From positions 269,298 through 333,297 of the forward strand of contig NW_005434636.1 in assembly GCF_000315625.1 (NCBI RefSeq): 64,000 nt of DNA. The letters are read 5' to 3'. This DNA is from Guillardia theta CCMP2712 (Eukaryota > Cryptophyceae > Pyrenomonadales > Geminigeraceae). Below the pieces are notes generated by a model. That model had not been told where the DNA came from and did no database searches. It saw nothing but the letters and a program-made list of their open reading frames with translations. The translations under genes were made by a program, and so were the position numbers. Within the stretch, counting starts at the first letter, position 1, and every line of letters begins with the position of its first letter. Below, piece by piece: positions 59,100 to 64,000 of this stretch.

Positions 59100-60185
59100 A
59101 TTCTACCAGAACCTGCATGAATTTTCAGACTTCGACTCGCAATAAATTTGAGGAAACGACAGAGCCAGTGGAAACTCTTAAAAGGTTAGAAATGCAGCAC
59201 TGTGAGCAAAAGGAACTCGTTGCAGAATGATATCTTCCTATCACTCAGACAATCTTACCAGCAGCTCGTCACTCCAAGCGTTGTCTGAAATCTATCACTC
59301 CCTCACGTCCTGCTGCATAACTTTCTATCTCTATGATATTAGCATACATTCCTTTCCTCTTGTAATACCATGTCTCGCTCCACTTCCAACACCCATACCG
59401 CCACATGCCCCCCATCGTCTCCATTCAACTCCCCAACATTCCCTTGCAACAAACCCACTATACCGTACCTTCATACTCATCCCGTTTCATCCCTTACCTC
59501 CCCTCCCTCCTCTTGCCCTCCCCTTCCCTTGTTCCCCTCCTGCCTTCCCTTCATTCTCTCCTCCTGTCCTCCCTCCTGTGCTTCCCTTGCTGCCTCCCAA
59601 TCCTTGTCTTCCATTGGACCGCCATTAGTTGCGGGTTCAGTCGCAGTACCTCACAGGTGGGGTCAGGGTGGGGGTACCAATCCGCTGGTACCATAGGATA
59701 GTGGGGTACTTTGGATGTCATTTTGTAGGGTAGTGTGAATGCAAGAAGTGTGTGAGGGGGTAGGGGTGGGAGAGGTTAGAGGTTGGTGACGAGTGAATGA
59801 TAAAAGACGATGCTCAAGAGTGAAGGGAGGCGACAGCGGGAGAGCAGGAGGGCAGAGCAGAGCAGAACAGAGCAGAGCAGAGCAGAGCAGAGCAGAACAG
59901 AACAGAACAGGAAACGGAATAGTGTCGACTACGATGCAGGGTAAAAGGGAAGACAAAGTTGCAGAGCAAGCGGGGAAAGGTGGAGGAAGGAGAAAGGGAA
60001 GACGAGAGGAGGGATGCGTAGAAGGATAAGAAACTTTATCGTGCAAGTTAGGAGGGGGAAGATGATTGCAACATGAAAAATTGCCTCAAGATGAACTTTT
60101 GGTGTTGAGAATCAGGATGAGAGCTTTCCACTTTCATAACAAGCTGCGAACTATGTGTAGGAGAATTACACTTCAAGGACCTCCC
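59100..60185. other. Spacer with CT-rich and AGAGC repeats
   Basis: Pyrimidine-rich 59480-59610, GGGGTA/GGTACC strings at 59655-59770, and a pentamer AGAGC/AGAAC tract at 59853-59910. No gene is supported, though the first exon of SCYL1 must lie somewhere in or just after this stretch. Confidence 0.45.
59853..59910. repeat. (AGAGC)n/(AGAAC)n pentanucleotide repeat
   Basis: About eleven AGAGC or AGAAC units in the spacer. Confidence 0.85.
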
Positions 60186-60437
60186 TCACACAGAAGTTGA
60201 TTCTTGTGGTGCTGAATGTGCTATCCAGGCCTCGAAGTCGAGTTCGCTGACTTGTGGACAATCATCTTGCTCTGAAACAGAGGCCTTGTTGCTCATCAAC
60301 CAATACGAGAGTCCCTGAAGTTCCTGCACGAGTAGAATGCAGTGGCTCAGTTCAGCTTTATCCAAGGCTCCTCCCATCAAGGCAGAGATTCTGGATGCAG
60401 GCACAGGTGACACAAAGTGAGGTACGACTGCTGCCAT
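60186..60437 (-). CDS. Small 83-aa ORF antisense to the SCYL1 5' region
   Basis: ATG 60435-60437 to a stop at 60186, with normal-looking composition (RISALMGGALDKAELSHCIL, QELQGLSYWLMSNKASV, acidic end ELDFEAWIAHSAPQ). It ends 24 bp before the first visible SCYL1 exon, in head-to-head orientation, so the two may share a promoter or SCYL1's first exon may overlap it. No domain is recognised. Confidence 0.45.
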   Translation of the reverse strand: MAAVVPHFVSPVPASRISALMGGALDKAELSHCILLVQELQGLSYWLMSNKASVSEQDDCPQVSELDFEAWIAHSAPQESTSV

Positions 60438-60460
60438 GATCTGACCGGCTGTGCTTGCAG

Positions 60461-64000
<3,540 letters not shown>

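Overview
This is a eukaryotic nuclear window, most likely from a cryptophyte alga; it reads like Guillardia theta, but that name is inference. The evidence is as follows. Nearly every gene is split by short GT-AG introns, most of them 40-66 nt. Four separate genes start with a signal peptide followed directly by Phe (18915, 31745, 36665, 38490), the import signature of red secondary plastids. Two type-1 rhodopsins are present. Intergenic DNA is full of triplet microsatellites and TACCCC/GGGGTA strings. A 100-N scaffold gap lies at 4349-4448. I see no tRNA, rRNA or CRISPR.

Layout. 0-2 kb: tail of an unknown gene and rhodopsin copy 1. 3-8.4 kb: an MTA/SAH deaminase-like amidohydrolase (+) convergent with a USP-type deubiquitinase (-). 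8.4-10.9 kb: an A+T-rich island of decayed ORFs. 11.8 kb: three-repeat polyubiquitin. 13-20 kb: an SDR protein (-), an unknown Lys-rich protein (+), ISCA2 (-) and a plastid-targeted protein made of two internal repeats (+). 21-25 kb: a tandem array of three small RWP-RK genes plus one orphan fragment. 25-29.4 kb: a multi-pass membrane protein (-). 30-38.5 kb: FAD monooxygenase (-), a plastid protein with three near-identical SRPBCC domains (+), SGNH hydrolase (-), plastid RluB-type pseudouridine synthase (+) and a small plastid membrane protein (-). 39.8-48 kb: an unknown secretory-pathway protein (+), a beta-helix protein (-), a TPR protein (+) and PEX2 (+). 48-56.3 kb: THOC1 (-), DDA1 (+) and RRP36 (-). 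57-64 kb: rhodopsin copy 2 (+), two small ORFs (-) and SCYL1 (+), which runs off the end.

The genes do not form one pathway. Recurring themes are ubiquitin biology (polyubiquitin, USP, DDA1, the PEX2 RING protein), RNA processing (THOC1, RRP36, RluB) and plastid-imported proteins. The most unusual parts are the RWP-RK array with its altered RWPYERK signature, the homogenised rhodopsin pair, the 570-bp-repeat SRPBCC protein and the recurrent noncoding motifs. Exon boundaries were worked out by hand from frame and splice sites. Where a start or an exon is unresolved, the entry says so.
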